A DNA stretch of 64,000 nt, taken from Tanypteryx hageni (taxonomy: Eukaryota > Arthropoda > Insecta > Odonata > Petaluridae). A program made the translations under genes and the position numbers. Under the pieces are notes generated by a model. That model was given only the letters and a program-made list of their open reading frames with translations, had not been told where the DNA came from and made no database searches. This document shows, piece after piece, positions 38,009 through 50,362 of the stretch; positions within the stretch are counted from its first letter, which is position 1, and every line of letters starts with the position of its first letter. The stretch is from assembly GCA_028673005.1 (NCBI GenBank), contig CM054116.1, positions 132,595,547 to 132,659,546 on the forward strand. The letters are read 5' to 3'.

Positions 38009-41000
38009 ATGAGCGGGAGAGGTAATTAACTTGTTTTTCACCAATATTATTGAAAATCTGGCATATTTCAGAACTCGGAACGTAGCCTAGCTCAGTTGAT
38101 TAGTGGAATTTTAATTAAAGGCATGGTTACTTGTCGTTGCATTCAACGATCGCTATTCTAGCCCTAATTTCATCGGTACATTTTGATTCACTCGTTATCA
38201 TGCTAGCAAGGTGCTTTACTTTACGATCTGAAACTGGTTCCGATGGCTTTCCAACTTACGTTCAAGTTATTCCTTTCTCCATATCCAAATCAACTTGGAT
38301 TTTTTCTCATTCGTTTCCTAGGATAATTTTGCTTATTTAACCTTAGCTGTGTCCGTCCGTCTTTCGAAGCATTCGTCCTCGCTACAAAGACTAACTATTA
38401 ATGCTTACACAACCAGTAAATTACTTATATAATCCTATCTCCTACAACATCTTGCTTAGCTTGAAACCATCAAAGTAGGCTTACGAGTTAATACAAACTA
38501 TAGTTTTAAGAAATTCTTTTCTTTTTGACAATCTTTGAATAGTTCAAAATGTAAAAGAAAGAGCAAAGCCGTCGACATACGTTAAATCCGAAATTCTTTT
38601 CTCATTTGTGTCGGCAGATTTTTATGATGGGTTAGCGAACGATGTTGCCCTAGGGCTGGCAATTTTTTTATCCTGCCTGCTCCTGGCGTTCTGGGTATGG
38701 GAGGTCATTAGGCGGTACTGCGTCGGGCGCAGAAGAAGATGGAATGTTGAAGACGGCGTGCCCGACGTGGTGCATGATACCGCCAATTTGCCTGTAAGTA
38801 TAATACGCGTATACTTGCGATTACATTCTTCTTCTTCTCTTATCGTATAAACCCTTCTAGTGGGTTATTTTATGTTGTTATTAACAAAAATGTTTCTGCT
38901 CTGATCCGCCTTCGGATCCCAAAGGATCATTTATGTATTTATTTATATATATAGAGAAACTTCGTCAACCTCACTTCATATCTACATAATTACGTCAACT
39001 CATCTTGTTGTTTTCTTATTCAGAATGAAGAGATTCCACGAGGAATCCTCAAAAAACATCAGGACCAGCAACACGTGAGTGTTTATCACCATGTTCTGAT
39101 TTTTCTGCATATACATATTTACTCTGATGCATGAGTGGTGATGGTGCCAGTCATAGATGAAAATCTTTTTCTCTCTCATAGATTTTAATGTATTAAATTA
39201 TAGCTCACTTCCCAAAACTTGTTAAGATTGATAAGATTGTTAGTATGTCAGCTGATACTACCAATAGGTAGTAACATTGGTGGGGATTGCCATCCCGGAG
39301 GGATTTTCTAATCCCGGGGTTACGGGATTGTGAATTTTTCAATCCCGGGATCGAGGAAAAGTGGTGGGAAATGAAAAACACACAATATTTTTAAACAATA
39401 ATTTTGATCCATACACAGACATGAAATCATCATATGCAGTTATGGAAGTAATATCAAGTTTTCACAAAATTTAAGTAACGTCAATGAAAATAACTTTTTA
39501 TCAGCAGGTAAAACTAAAATCAAACACGTATTTTTGGAGAAAATGTAAAGGAAATTTAAATAACTAAAGTAGCAATTGTTGCGGTATCTTAAATTAAATT
39601 AAATGGATTGCATTTATGTAAATTAAACGGTACTATTAGATTAAGGTTCTCCTCACTTAAAAGCTATTCACAAATTTCTGAAGTACACCCTTAAAAAACA
39701 AAGTGCATCTAATGTCGGGTCACTCATTCTTGATCTGTATTTATTGCACAGCATCCCTGCTGATGAAAAAGCCCTTTCTGATTCTACACTAGTAGGAGGA
39801 ATAGCTAGCAACTGCTGGTAAAGAAACTGCAGATTTTCTCATTTACGTCCATTTTCACGGAAATCCTTTTGCTCTGGTGCTATTGATAATGCTAGATCAA
39901 TTGAATTATAGCAGGAGGATTATTTCTTGAGAGTAACTAAACATTGGGTAATGACCGAATCGAGTTCTTTCTTTAACTTCTCTGAATATGATGTACCAGT
40001 CTCAAAACGTTCAGATGCTGCCGTTCGCTTAGTGTGTAAGTCATCATTTATAGATCGGCTTCTTGATGCTGATGAAACTTGCTCTTCTTTCTTGTGCAGT
40101 GGTTCACATGTTTTACTAATATTACAATAACATGTACTCGGGTTTTCTGTAACAAACATTTTTATGTTCGCTAGTGATGGCACAGAAAATATATTATCAC
40201 GAGCCTGTGACCCGTACTGAAGATACCTCAATACCCCTGATAACTTTGTTCGTCTCTTCATTATTTGATTTTTCATATTATGTCCTAACTCTGTATTCAC
40301 ATCATTCAGTTTCTTCATCATGATTTCCAACGCTGTCTCACGCGTCAAAAGATTTGCATCTCTTCGGCAAAGAGCTTCCATAGCAATTTTCGCTGGCTGC
40401 AGTGTTGCAAAAATAGAAGAAGCAAGTTCATGTTCACTCTCACTAAATGATATATCGGAATTCAGATCGATTCATTATGCAGGTTTTAAGCAATATAAAA
40501 CGTTCGATCATTTCAACTAAACTGTTCCAGCGAGTTCTTATATCCATAACAAGTGATTTTTCCTCACCCTATTGTTCGATTACATATTTCTGAAGGAATC
40601 TCTCGTTTTTTGCGAGTGATTTTCTGAAGAGAAGAACAGTTTTCCTTATTTTTTTAATCAATAACTCAATGTTTGTTTCTGATAGTTTGTACGCACCTCC
40701 GCCTTCAAACGAATCATCTTCGTCTGTTTCATCACTCGAGGAAAAGGATTCATCACTTGATTCATGTCCTTCCGATTCCGCGAATTCCATTTCTTCTTGA
40801 TAATATTCATTCTTCTTTAGGTTTGCCACACCCCAAAGGATATTTTTCATTTTTTTCGTTGTTCTTATTTTCAAAGAATGATGACATATCATAAACTCAG
40901 ATAAAAAGCAGTAATTCTCATTGAATTCCAACGACTTATATATTTTATTATACATCAAATACAATTTAATAGTTGGCGCCACCTGATAGCAAAAGCAAAT

Positions 41001-44000
41001 ATGTCAATCCCGAAATCCCGGGATTTAGGTTTACCTAATCCCGAGATTTCGGGATAGAAATTTTGGACGGGATCCCGGGACTGCAATCCCTAAACATTGG
41101 AGGTGCAAAAAGTACAGGTTCGAAGAATCTTTTCCGGAAATTATCGGACAACTGTAGTAGAACATTTGTGGGGATCCGTTGCACGGAACACATTTACATT
41201 AAAACGGTCTGTGGAAGTTGGTATTGTAAAAATATTCAGATTTGTTCATATGGACACGGTACGAGTGGAGACACTGAAATCATTTTGTGATTTTAACGAC
41301 GAATTTTGTCGCATACGAGCACAAGATTTCTGAGACTTATGCTTACTCTTGAAAGAATAAATACTAAAAATGGTTCAACAGCTTATTTTTTTATCAGTTG
41401 AAAATGCACCCGTTATTCTTCCGAAATTTGCCGAAGATCCTAAGTCAGCACTTTGGTTCTAGTTCTTACACAATGTTGATGCCATTTCCAAAATGGAGGG
41501 GAAGCCGCATGTGAATTTTTGCGCATGTATAAGAATTTGGAAGAGAAAGAAATCTAAGTTATTTCCGCCCAAAGTGAAAGAATTGGAGAGGAAAAGTGCT
41601 AACGATGGTACAGCCTTCCCTCGTTTTACGAACTTAATTCGTTCCACGAAAACTGTTCGTCAGGCGAAAACTCGTAAAACAAAGATTATTTTCCCATTGC
41701 ATCGTCAAACGGTAGTTCGTAAAACGAGGGAAGGTGCATTCATTCATCCATCCATCAAGATGATCCAATCCAATTAAGTAAAGGACGCAAATTGGATGCA
41801 CTCGAACAGCTAGAGATAATTATTTGTAAAGACTCGCCCCTCTTAAATAAATACCTTTTCCACAATCATTCGGCTCTATTTAGCTTACCGAATATTTTTT
41901 TAATACTTTGTATGAACATTGTTGTCTTTGGCCCTTTTACCAAGTTTTCGTAACTTTTTGTAACATTTGGCTAGTATGATGCTTTCGCCTTCGTTTCCCA
42001 ACCGCTCATTCAATTACCTTAATCACCTGATGATGCTGCGATCGTAGTGAAAACGGTCGTGTTTAAATTTAAATTTGTGGAAACTACAAAGTCATTTTTT
42101 CATTATTACATATTGGAAATTATGTGACTCAGCACTTGGGCAAAAGAAATATTTTATGGAACTGTAAAATAATTTTATTTTTCTGAGATTTGAATAAGCT
42201 TTGTTACTTTTTGTTTCATTAAATTGTAAATTTTTTTGAGAAACTTAATAAACTTCATTTCATGACTACGTATTGGTTTTAAGTCATCCTGATGTTTTGC
42301 TCTTCAGGCTGAAGAGCAGGCGCATGACCCCTCCTCTCCTCACTTCAGACGTAGTCAACCGCCGGGAAAACACGTGAGTGTTACCCTATTTATATGGTTA
42401 ATCTATATATGTCTGTGTAATAATAAAACAAAAGATACATAATTATATAGTCAACAACAAAACATTAGTTCTCCTATCAAAAGATTGAAAATATAAATAA
42501 CAATTATCTGTTGAATTGCATTTATGTTCTTTGTAATGTTTAGATGCTTCTACCAGCTTCCTTAGTAGACCATTTTTTCCCCAGGTCAGATTTTGCGACG
42601 AGGTGACCGCGTCAAATGGCAATGGACACGCAGAATTGGTAAATTTTCATTCAAGTATCTTATTGCGCCGCCCCAGCTCGCTGCTCGCAACAATTCCGTA
42701 ATGACGTTTGGCGGACGTTCTGCCTGCTAACATTCTTGCAGCTTCACATTAGCAAAGTATTTCAATCAAGTTCGATAAATCAAAATTCATTCTTTACCTT
42801 TTTGCGAAAAAATCTTTTTAGGATTAATTTTTAATTATTTTATTACGATGGTGGCCTGAGTCGCGCGCGGACATTTTGACAGCATGGGAAAATTTTGCCC
42901 GTTTAAAAAATAAAATACCATTTGCGAATAGGTTTAGTAAATGTTTGCCAGTAAATATGTAATACTTCTCATAACCAGCGACTTCAGCGAGGGCCAAAAC
43001 GAGTATAGTGGAGCGAGGGGTTGTCGCGTGTAGCCCATGGAGCGGATGTAAACGGCTTGTGCACCATCGGCGCCAAAGTTGGAGAATCTAGTAAAACTTA
43101 AAAAACGTGTTAAAATTTGCACCGGCACCGATATTACAATTCTAAGATATTTTGATACGCTAGAGAAAACTGCCCTGCACCACGGTTTTCGGATTTCCCA
43201 TGTAAATCAAATGGGAAGGATAATAGATCCTGGAATCGAACCCGAGACGTTCAATATTCGAAACAAAAACTAACCTCGGGAGCTCGGCTCCGGTAGCGGG
43301 AGACTTCCACAAAGTGTCATGAAAAGCGGTCGATTGGTGCAAAAGTTCATAGATAGGGGTTCAAGAGACGGTCCGGCGTCGGCTGCCGAGGAAGGAGAGA
43401 CAAGGATGAAGAAGAAGACCTCTCGTTGGAGCCGGACGGGACGGAGGAAAGCGAAAATTCGACAAGTGCGTTGAGTTATACAGGTTGTAACGCGCCAGGG
43501 TTGTGGGGCGCGGCGGGGGGGAGAGTGGGGCCGTCGGGGGCGGGTAGGGCTGTCGTCGTAGGGGGAGGGAAGGGATGGAGGTCGGGGACCGATTTCGGGG
43601 CTTCTTGGGCCTCTGAAAACTCGTGAGGCGATTCCTGGGGGATAGATTTCGTGGGGCAGATCTGTTCGGGAGGGTCGCTGGGCGTCCAAAGAGGCTGCTG
43701 CGAGGTGGGATATTGGCGAAAAAAAATTTTTCGGGGATGGGTGGGCGGGCGGGCGGTGGGTGTGAGATTGATTGATTGCAAATGTTTTATTGTTTGGGGA
43801 AATTCGTTCCATAGTCTGCAAGCGGTAATAATGATGGAACGCTGAAAATTACTGTCTTGTGATGAGGAATAAGGAGTTTATGCCTCCCTCTGGTATTACG
43901 GTTATGTACAGTGTCTAAACTCCTGAATTCCGTGGAAAGATAATGTGGATTGTTATAAGTAAGTAATTGGTATAGTAAGGAAAGCAATGGAACCGTCTTC

Positions 44001-47000
44001 GGGACTTCAAATTTAACCAGTTTAGCTTCACGAGTGAATCAGAAATGTGGTTAGGGATTAGGTATAGTTGAATTTGCTATGTAGGCCAGGGGTCGGGAAG
44101 CTGAGGCTTCTGAGCCACATGCCTCTCTTTCATGACTTTCGTGCAGCTCCCTACATTAAATCTCTCAATTAACCCATTATTCCCAAAAACGTTTTTTTTT
44201 GCATATTTTACGAAATTTTTGTATTACTATACATGAAATTGCCTTCTTTGGTAGGTTTTTCTTTTAAGTACTAAATGTACAAACTAATTCAATTATTCTT
44301 GTTTTGTACACCTTCAAACATGTATATTTTTTTAAACTGCGAACTTGCGAAAAAAAGAATTTGCGTCAAAAATCTATTAATTTCAAATAGCAAAATTTCA
44401 ATAAATACAATTTTTCATTCCAGAATAGTTCATATTATAGACCACTTAGCATACACTTTACTTTAGTTTAACTAATTTTATGATGCCTGTTACATAGCTT
44501 TTAATTTTACAAAAAAGGAAATTAACCAATTTTAATTCTAGCACATGTAATTATTTCATATAAAAAACTTAGGGTAGTGGTTCCCAAACTGTGTGCCGCA
44601 GTAGATTTTTATGGGTGCCGCAAAAAAACCTTGTTTAGTACATAAATGAATCAAGGATTTTCATGTGTTGGTGAGTAATTGGGCATTGAATTTTTTCTAA
44701 TACATTGATTAAGTGGTAGAAACAATGAATGGATGTGTCCAAAGATTGTAACACCCGTATCTAAAAATATAAAAAGCTTGTCACAAGGCTGGTGAGACGC
44801 GAAAACCTCTTTACCTTAGAAAGTATGCCGCAACTTAAAAACGCTTGGGAACCACTGATTTAGGGTGTCGAGGAACATAGCACTCTTTACAAATAAATAT
44901 TGTCCTCTTGGAACAATGTTTACAATGGCGAAAGCGTGTTGATCCCTTGGTAATTACTTGGTCTCTGACATCGCGTTTGATTGAATCCAGTCCGAGCGAA
45001 ATAGATGCGCGTGGATCTCTCCCAGCGGTCTCTGAGCCATAACGTCGCAAAAGGAACTAAACACATTCCATACGAAAATCTAAAATGGAATATTGTTATT
45101 CAATTAACTTCTATAAACATACCAACCTTCTTCGCAGGAAACATAGACTGCCCACCCAATAAAAGAACACCACCACTTTTTCGTTCAATTAGTTGATCTG
45201 TACTGCGCAACATATTGATCATTCACATCAACCCCACACTTATTTAAATAATACTGCTAAAGTAGTGAAAGGTATTGGTACGGTTGTATTCAATTTCTTG
45301 GCTACTGAATAGCGCCTAACATTTTTTAAGAAAGAAAACAAAGTTTTGAAAATAAAAAAAATTGGCAAAATATGTGATTAGTATACCTAAAAGGGAAATC
45401 TTATCTGCCCAGTGGCAACATTTGTTGCCACCTTAGTTTGGTGTCCAACTACGGTGGTGAAAAAAAATATTTCTAGATCGTTATTTTTTCATGTTAACTC
45501 TTACACAATGTAGAATTTACAAATAGAAGGAGAGAGAGAGAGATTATAATAAAACTTTTACGGAAATTATATTCTACTTAGGGTAGAAAGATGACAAGAG
45601 GCCAAGAGAAATGGACGAACATAAAGAAACATTTGAAATTATTGTTTAAACGGTATGGAAACAAAAATAACGCGGGCATTGAATATTTATTATTGAATAA
45701 ATTGAGATTATAAAAAATATAACAACATTTTCAGGTCGCTCTAATGAAAAGAAGAATAATTCTAAATTGCTTGGTAACAATTGTTGCCTCGGACAGATAT
45801 GGGTTAAAACTAAAACTAAATTGGCTTCGTTAATAATCTTAATAAAAATTGCGGAAAAATAAAAAGATGGGCCTATTATTAGAAGAACCGTTTTTTAAAC
45901 AGTTATAGTCGCAAAACGTGAAACGACGGCAAGACTAATGGGGGATGGGGTGGATGATCGCCCCCGTCATCCCCCGTGGATCCGCCAATAACTGCTGCTC
46001 TTCTTATGTTACGCGTTATTCATTACTTGAAAAAGTGTCTCTTCTTGTGAGAAAGGTTGCCGACGTCTGTCCTAGGCGGCCGCCTAGATCGCCTGGCCCT
46101 ATATTCGCCCCTGGCCATCAGCATTATTATATCCGATTAAAGCACTTCTAATACGGTTTTTTGTATCTACTATGTCATTCAACCATTATCTATAATATAC
46201 TGCCGTGGTTTCGCCATGCCGTCTGCCCCTCTGTCTGTCTGTCGGTCGGTCTGTTCGCTGTTCTAGAGCCCAAACGCGTACATAAAATCGAATCATATCT
46301 CGTATTTGGGCAATATATCATCTTTTTCAGACCCCTTTTTCAGAAAAGTGACATTGCACAAAAATAAAGGGTAGTTTATTCATCACGATTTTTAGAAACA
46401 TTTTATTTACTCAGAAATGGCTGGAGGGAATTTTATTAAAATCTATCCAATTGTAGATCCTGATGTCACAATTAATACTGCGTAATCCATATGACTCTTA
46501 CAGTCACTATATGCCTTCCAGTGATATTACAATCTACGCTAAGCGACCTTACCTAAGCCCTATGACGCCACGCCTTCGCCGAGATCCACTCTAAATCTTA
46601 CTACAGCATTACGGTTAAACTAAATCGAATGATATCTGACATTAGTTGATGATATCATTCATAAAAGACATTCTGAAGACATGAACGATATTTCGCAACA
46701 ATTAAGGGTACTTTATTTTCGATATTTTAAAACCAAATCTTACTATAGCCTTACGGTTAAACTAAATCGAATTGTATCTCATATTAGTGGATAATGTCGT
46801 TCATAAAAGACATTCTGGAGAGATGAACTATATTGCGCAACAAATAAGTGTACTTTTTTGTAGGATATTTTTAAAGATTTACTCAACAATTGCTACAAGG
46901 ATTTCGATTACATCCACCTTATCGTACAGTCTTGTGTCACAAATAATACTAACGAAGCCATATATCCCAAAAAATACTAAATATCGAACTGTGGCATTAA

Positions 47001-47503
47001 AATATACGCTAAACCATGCTTAACATTGATTTATGAGCGATTTTCTTTTATATGCGTACACAGTGGACCAAACGTATATGCGTATATGAGAAATTTTGTG
47101 CAATGTTTATTGCGTCGTTTTTTTTATGAGTTGGCACGAAGGCCTTAAAAGAAAAATCTTCGATGAACGTTAAAAGAAGCTGAATTTCTAAGCTGTAGAA
47201 TTTAATAAACGATCTTTTATATCGAGGGAGATACTCATTTATTTCCTCTCTCTATCTCTGTCTTTCCTGTTCAGGTGGAGGTCCTGTGCGTTTCTCCGGC
47301 GGTAGGCGAAGCTGATGCGGAGGAGGAGGTGGGCGGAGGGGGAGTGGGGGGTGGCGGCCATAAACGCCGCCAACTCGAGCGCCGCGGCGAAGGGCGACGC
47401 GGGGGAAGGGGAGGGCGTGGAGGTTTCACAGCCTCCCGCATCGGCGTCCAGCGTTGCGGACTTATTGGAATATCTACTTGATCTGGTAGATCTGGTAGAA
47501 TGA
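38009..47503 (+). CDS. Membrane-protein gene, copy B, with frameshifted last exon
   Basis: Same model as copy A: exons 38009-38021, 38618-38793, 39024-39074, 42308-42373 and 47275-47503, with all splice sites conserved. There are two coding differences. In exon 2, codon 9 is GGG instead of GAG (E9G). In exon 5, the G run near 47341-47351 has one extra G. Translation therefore leaves the frame after about 24 codons of exon 5 and ends at 47481. The predicted C-terminus becomes Gly/Arg-rich (ending GLIGIST), and the acidic leucine-rich helix VADLLEYLLDLVDLVE is lost. This is either a true inactivating or altering mutation of the array-edge copy, or a homopolymer sequencing error. The downstream bases still encode the normal C-terminus in the shifted frame, so any lesion is recent. 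Confidence 0.6.
39281..41092 (-). mobile_element. hAT transposon, intron 3 of copy B
   Basis: Same element as in unit 1, with the same termini and flanking aacattgg duplications (39273-39280 and 41093-41100). It is 20 bp longer because of the segment near 39874-39893, which is absent from unit 1. Confidence 0.9.
39668..40982 (-). pseudogene. hAT transposase remnant, unit 2
   Basis: The same broken transposase, with RTRWNSLVEM and ESERAFSSAG motifs on the minus strand. It keeps the 20-base segment missing from unit 1. Confidence 0.83.
41614..41734. repeat. Foldback inverted repeat, unit 2 (perfect arms)
   Basis: The left arm has T where the other units have G, which restores a perfect 20-bp inverted repeat with 41715-41734. 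Confidence 0.6.
43074..43266 (-). mobile_element. tRNA-derived SINE, intron 4, unit 2
   Basis: Duplicate of the SINE at 2343-2535. Confidence 0.72.
43267..43756. repeat. GC-rich dispersed repeat, intron 4, unit 2
   Basis: Duplicate of the block at 2536-3025. Confidence 0.7.
43757..43993 (-). pseudogene. LINE ORF2 C-terminal remnant, unit 2
   Basis: Duplicate of the remnant at 3026-3262. Confidence 0.6.
44575..44857. mobile_element. hAT-type MITE, intron 4, unit 2
   Basis: Duplicate of the MITE at 3844-4126. Confidence 0.85.
46593..46881 (+). repeat. Two-copy tandem repeat, unit 2
   Basis: Duplicate of 5862-6150. Confidence 0.73.
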
Positions 47504-47690
47504 GCCTACCATCTGGTAAGCGAATATTCTATCTAATGGTATATTAGAATTTCTGGCGATATCAATGAAAATTTGATAGATTTTCTAGTAATTTTTAAAA
47601 GTTGCCCTTTTTCTACGCACCATAAAAAATTATATACAGATTTTCGTATATTTTTAAGCAATACAACTTTAAAATCAAATAACCTGTAGT

Positions 47691-48019
47691 CAGGCCACCA
47701 GTGAGACTCAGAGAGGTCCGAGCCACATCCAGATTTTGAGGCCCATCGCCGTAATAAATATAAAAATGTTAGGCATTATGTAGCCCACTTTGGTGGTCGG
47801 GGTTCGCTGAAAGGTTACAGAGGATCGATTAAAAATCAAATTGTAAGTTACGTTCGATGTCACTTCATCTTTTCTGAATGGAAGATGAACAAGGGCCCTC
47901 TTTTCGACAAGCCCCCCAGATAGTGCCTGTGCATAATTCCATCTCTGAAAAACTGCCAAAATTTGAGGGCCCCTTAAGCTTGAGGCCAAATCCCCCCCCC
48001 CACATTTTCATAAGGCCTG
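47691..48019. mobile_element. Possible hAT-like MITE, unit 2
   Basis: Duplicate of 6959-7291 with a shorter C run and extra substitutions near the array edge. Confidence 0.4.
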
Positions 48020-48230
48020 CCTATAGTTATTTTGCACCAGATAACCTTCCACGACCGATATAGCTTATGTAATGGAAAACCATAAGAAATTTAGTTTAAA
48101 TCACGTCGGTGTTTTTTATAACATTCCATTCTATATAAATACCAAATTAAGGTAATTAACAAATTGTTATAATATCAATTGTGAAATTTTTGTATAACAT
48201 AAATTACTCATGGAAAAATAGCTAAGTGAA

Positions 48231-48640
48231 TTTACATTATAATTAAAAATTGATTATACAGGCTTTTTTATTGGAGAATATTTTCATTAAATCTGAATAA
48301 TCTATATTTTATGCGATGTCATTTTCGATGGAAAGGGTTGCTAATTGTGTCCATTTTTCCTGGGAAATCGATGATCAAAGATAAGTTTTAATTAATTTTG
48401 AGAAACTTCTTTTGGCACTAGCGACAGAAACAGGTGTTGTTAATAAAATCCAATCCAATGCAATCCAAATATTAGAATAAAGATCTTGCATTTCGTTCTG
48501 TTTAATAAAATTTAGAACTTGTAGCGGCGTTATTTTATCAGTATCTTTTAAAAACCTTTAATACTAACAAGCTCATCACACAAAACAATGCTGTCTATAT
48601 CAGCTTTTGATCCTGCAGTTAGAGTTGCACTTTCCTTGTT
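48231..48640. other. Single-copy flank beyond the array
   Basis: AT-rich sequence with no similarity to the units and no supported gene. It is the native downstream neighbour of the array. Confidence 0.6.
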
Positions 48641-48851
48641 ACCGTTTATTACATTGTTGCATGAAACCTTTCCCTCCGGCAGGGGGCGCCGGGCGGCTGC
48701 CCAGTCCGCTCACCGTTTAAATTATGTGCAAAAAATAATTGTCTTACTACAATAATAATAACAAAACAAAATGCACCAGCACCCTTTGGCACCCCTTAAA
48801 TATCGGCGCCCTGAGCACGTGCTCCAATCGATTGTACCTTGAGCCGGCCCT
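48641..48851. mobile_element. Terminus of a hAT-like DNA element
   Basis: The segment ends ccttgagccggccctg, the inverted form of a cagggccggctcaagg terminus common in arthropod hAT-type elements. Preceding cggcgccctgagcacgtgct and ggcagggggcgccgggcggctgccc blocks fit the subterminal region. No left terminus is seen, so the extent is approximate. Confidence 0.45.
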
Positions 48852-49548
48852 GCTCATAAGTGTATATGAGAGAAAGAAGACTACAGTGAAAAATTGAAAA
48901 TTCACAATGAAAGCAATTTTTAAAACAAACTCCTACACTGTACAGATCTCAAAAGACTTTTATAGAGATAATCAGTTAAAATATACCAAGTTTACAGAAT
49001 AAATTTGTTTCGCAAAAGGGACTTGATATCTCAAACAAATGTCTGATAGTTTGTGCATCTCTCGACAACGACAGGAACCAAACAGACTAAATTCAAACAC
49101 ACACACAAACTCAATCACACAGATCTAAAAAAATTTAAGTGAGGAAAGGAAGCTCTCATCATCAGCAGATGATAGTGAATGAAGGGGGAAGAATCTCATG
49201 TGAGGTATTTAACGGCATGAATGTGAAGGGGGGAATGGGAGGTCAATGGGTAGACTGTAGAGAGAGGAATGGTAGAGACAGTCTGTTGGTGTTTGCATAT
49301 GTATAATTTTTCATGTCTAATTTGTATACATTATGTTAACAGGGTTAAGCATTTGATAGCGATGGGATGACTGGTTTCTAGTATGTGTGCGACCATGCTT
49401 GAGATGTTAAATCTATTGTTTAAAATGTAAACTAGTGTGATTGCCAGTCTAATATGACTGTATGTGTGGATTAAGTATTAAATTTAAGGCACTTCCCATT
49501 CTTCTCCCTTATCTCTCTCTCATCATCCTCCTTCCCATTCTCTTCTCA
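48852..49548. other. No recognised gene
   Basis: AT-rich sequence with a short acacac tract near 49096. Nothing else is supported. Confidence 0.5.
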
Positions 49549-49820
49549 ATCTCGCCAAAATAAAGAACAGCATCTATCTCTTCCACTCTCTCTCCTTCTG
49601 TCTCCCTCCCTCTCTCCCTTTATCTCTCACTCCCTCCCTCTCCTCCTCTGAAAAAATAAACTTCCTAGTCTTATTCTTGCCCTAATAAAGAACATTATCT
49701 ATCTATCTCTCCCCTTTTCTTTGTCTCCCTCCTCTGGAAAAACAAACTTCCTAGTCTTATTCTCGCCCTAATAAAGAACATTATCTATCTATCTCTCCCT
49801 TTTTCTTTGTCATCCTCCTC
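49549..49820 (+). repeat. CT-rich minisatellite, period about 86 bp
   Basis: Two clear units (about 49645-49730 and 49731-49817) share aacttcctagtcttattct, gccctaataaagaacattat and ctatctatctctccc. A shorter, more diverged unit precedes them. The surrounding sequence is almost pure pyrimidine. Confidence 0.72.
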
Positions 49821-50362
49821 TCGTTCCTTCTCCCTGTAAAGGTTAAATATAAGAGTGGACCTTATGTTCCACATTTTGCCTGAATAATGACATCTATCTA
49901 TCCTCTCCAACATCTCTCTCCTTCTCTTGAGATGGCAATACAATCTCGAGGTTTAACAATGACATGGTCAGCAAGGCAACATCGTTAACAGGCTTAAATC
50001 TTTCCAATGAATATGATTTAAAAGCAGAACTTGAGCGACTTACAATCATAGGCAAAATATGACAATAAGAATAAGAAACGTTATTTTTCTTCAAAATGGT
50101 CCAGGTCTGAAAATTGTAGGCCAATTATTCCTAATTTTGACTTGCAAAAGAGTAAAAGCCTTCAAGTCGAAAAATTGATTTTTACGTGTTACCCTATGAG
50201 AAATAGAAATTATCTGCTGGAGTTGAAGATGGGTCTTTTTTGAGGATTTTTTTCATAAATGGCTTCTACTGTAAGAATCAAGCATTCCTAACAAATTTCA
50301 ATTTTCTTGGTCTAGTTGTATTTTCATGCCTTCAATTGTCTTTCTCAATAATTATCTGAAAT

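Larger units (their letters stand above)
1..48230 (+). repeat. Tandem segmental duplication array, unit about 20.36 kb
   Basis: The same sequence recurs head to tail with a period of about 20,360-20,370 bases. Units are 1-7500 (right part only), 7501-27860 and 27861-48230. The right edge is sharp: all copies share sequence to ...gctaagtgaa. Units 0 and 1 then continue with agctctattc at the internal junctions (7500/7501 and 27860/27861). The last copy instead runs into different sequence at 48231. Copies differ by scattered SNPs, microsatellite length changes and small indels (for example 20 bp in a hAT element and 4 bp near 10543), so they are not verbatim duplicates. Each unit contains a complete membrane-protein gene. 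The left edge lies outside the window, so copy number is at least three. An assembly artefact cannot be excluded, but the private variants argue for real copies or mixed haplotypes. Confidence 0.93.
27861..48230 (+). repeat. Array unit 2 (complete, 20,370 bp, array edge)
   Basis: A complete unit that ends the array. Its last 250 bases or so differ from the other units more than the gene body does. Examples are a shorter C run near 47992, g-to-c near 48050, a replaced tetranucleotide near 48075 and further substitutions near 48105 and 48131. Then homology stops at 48230. Confidence 0.88.
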
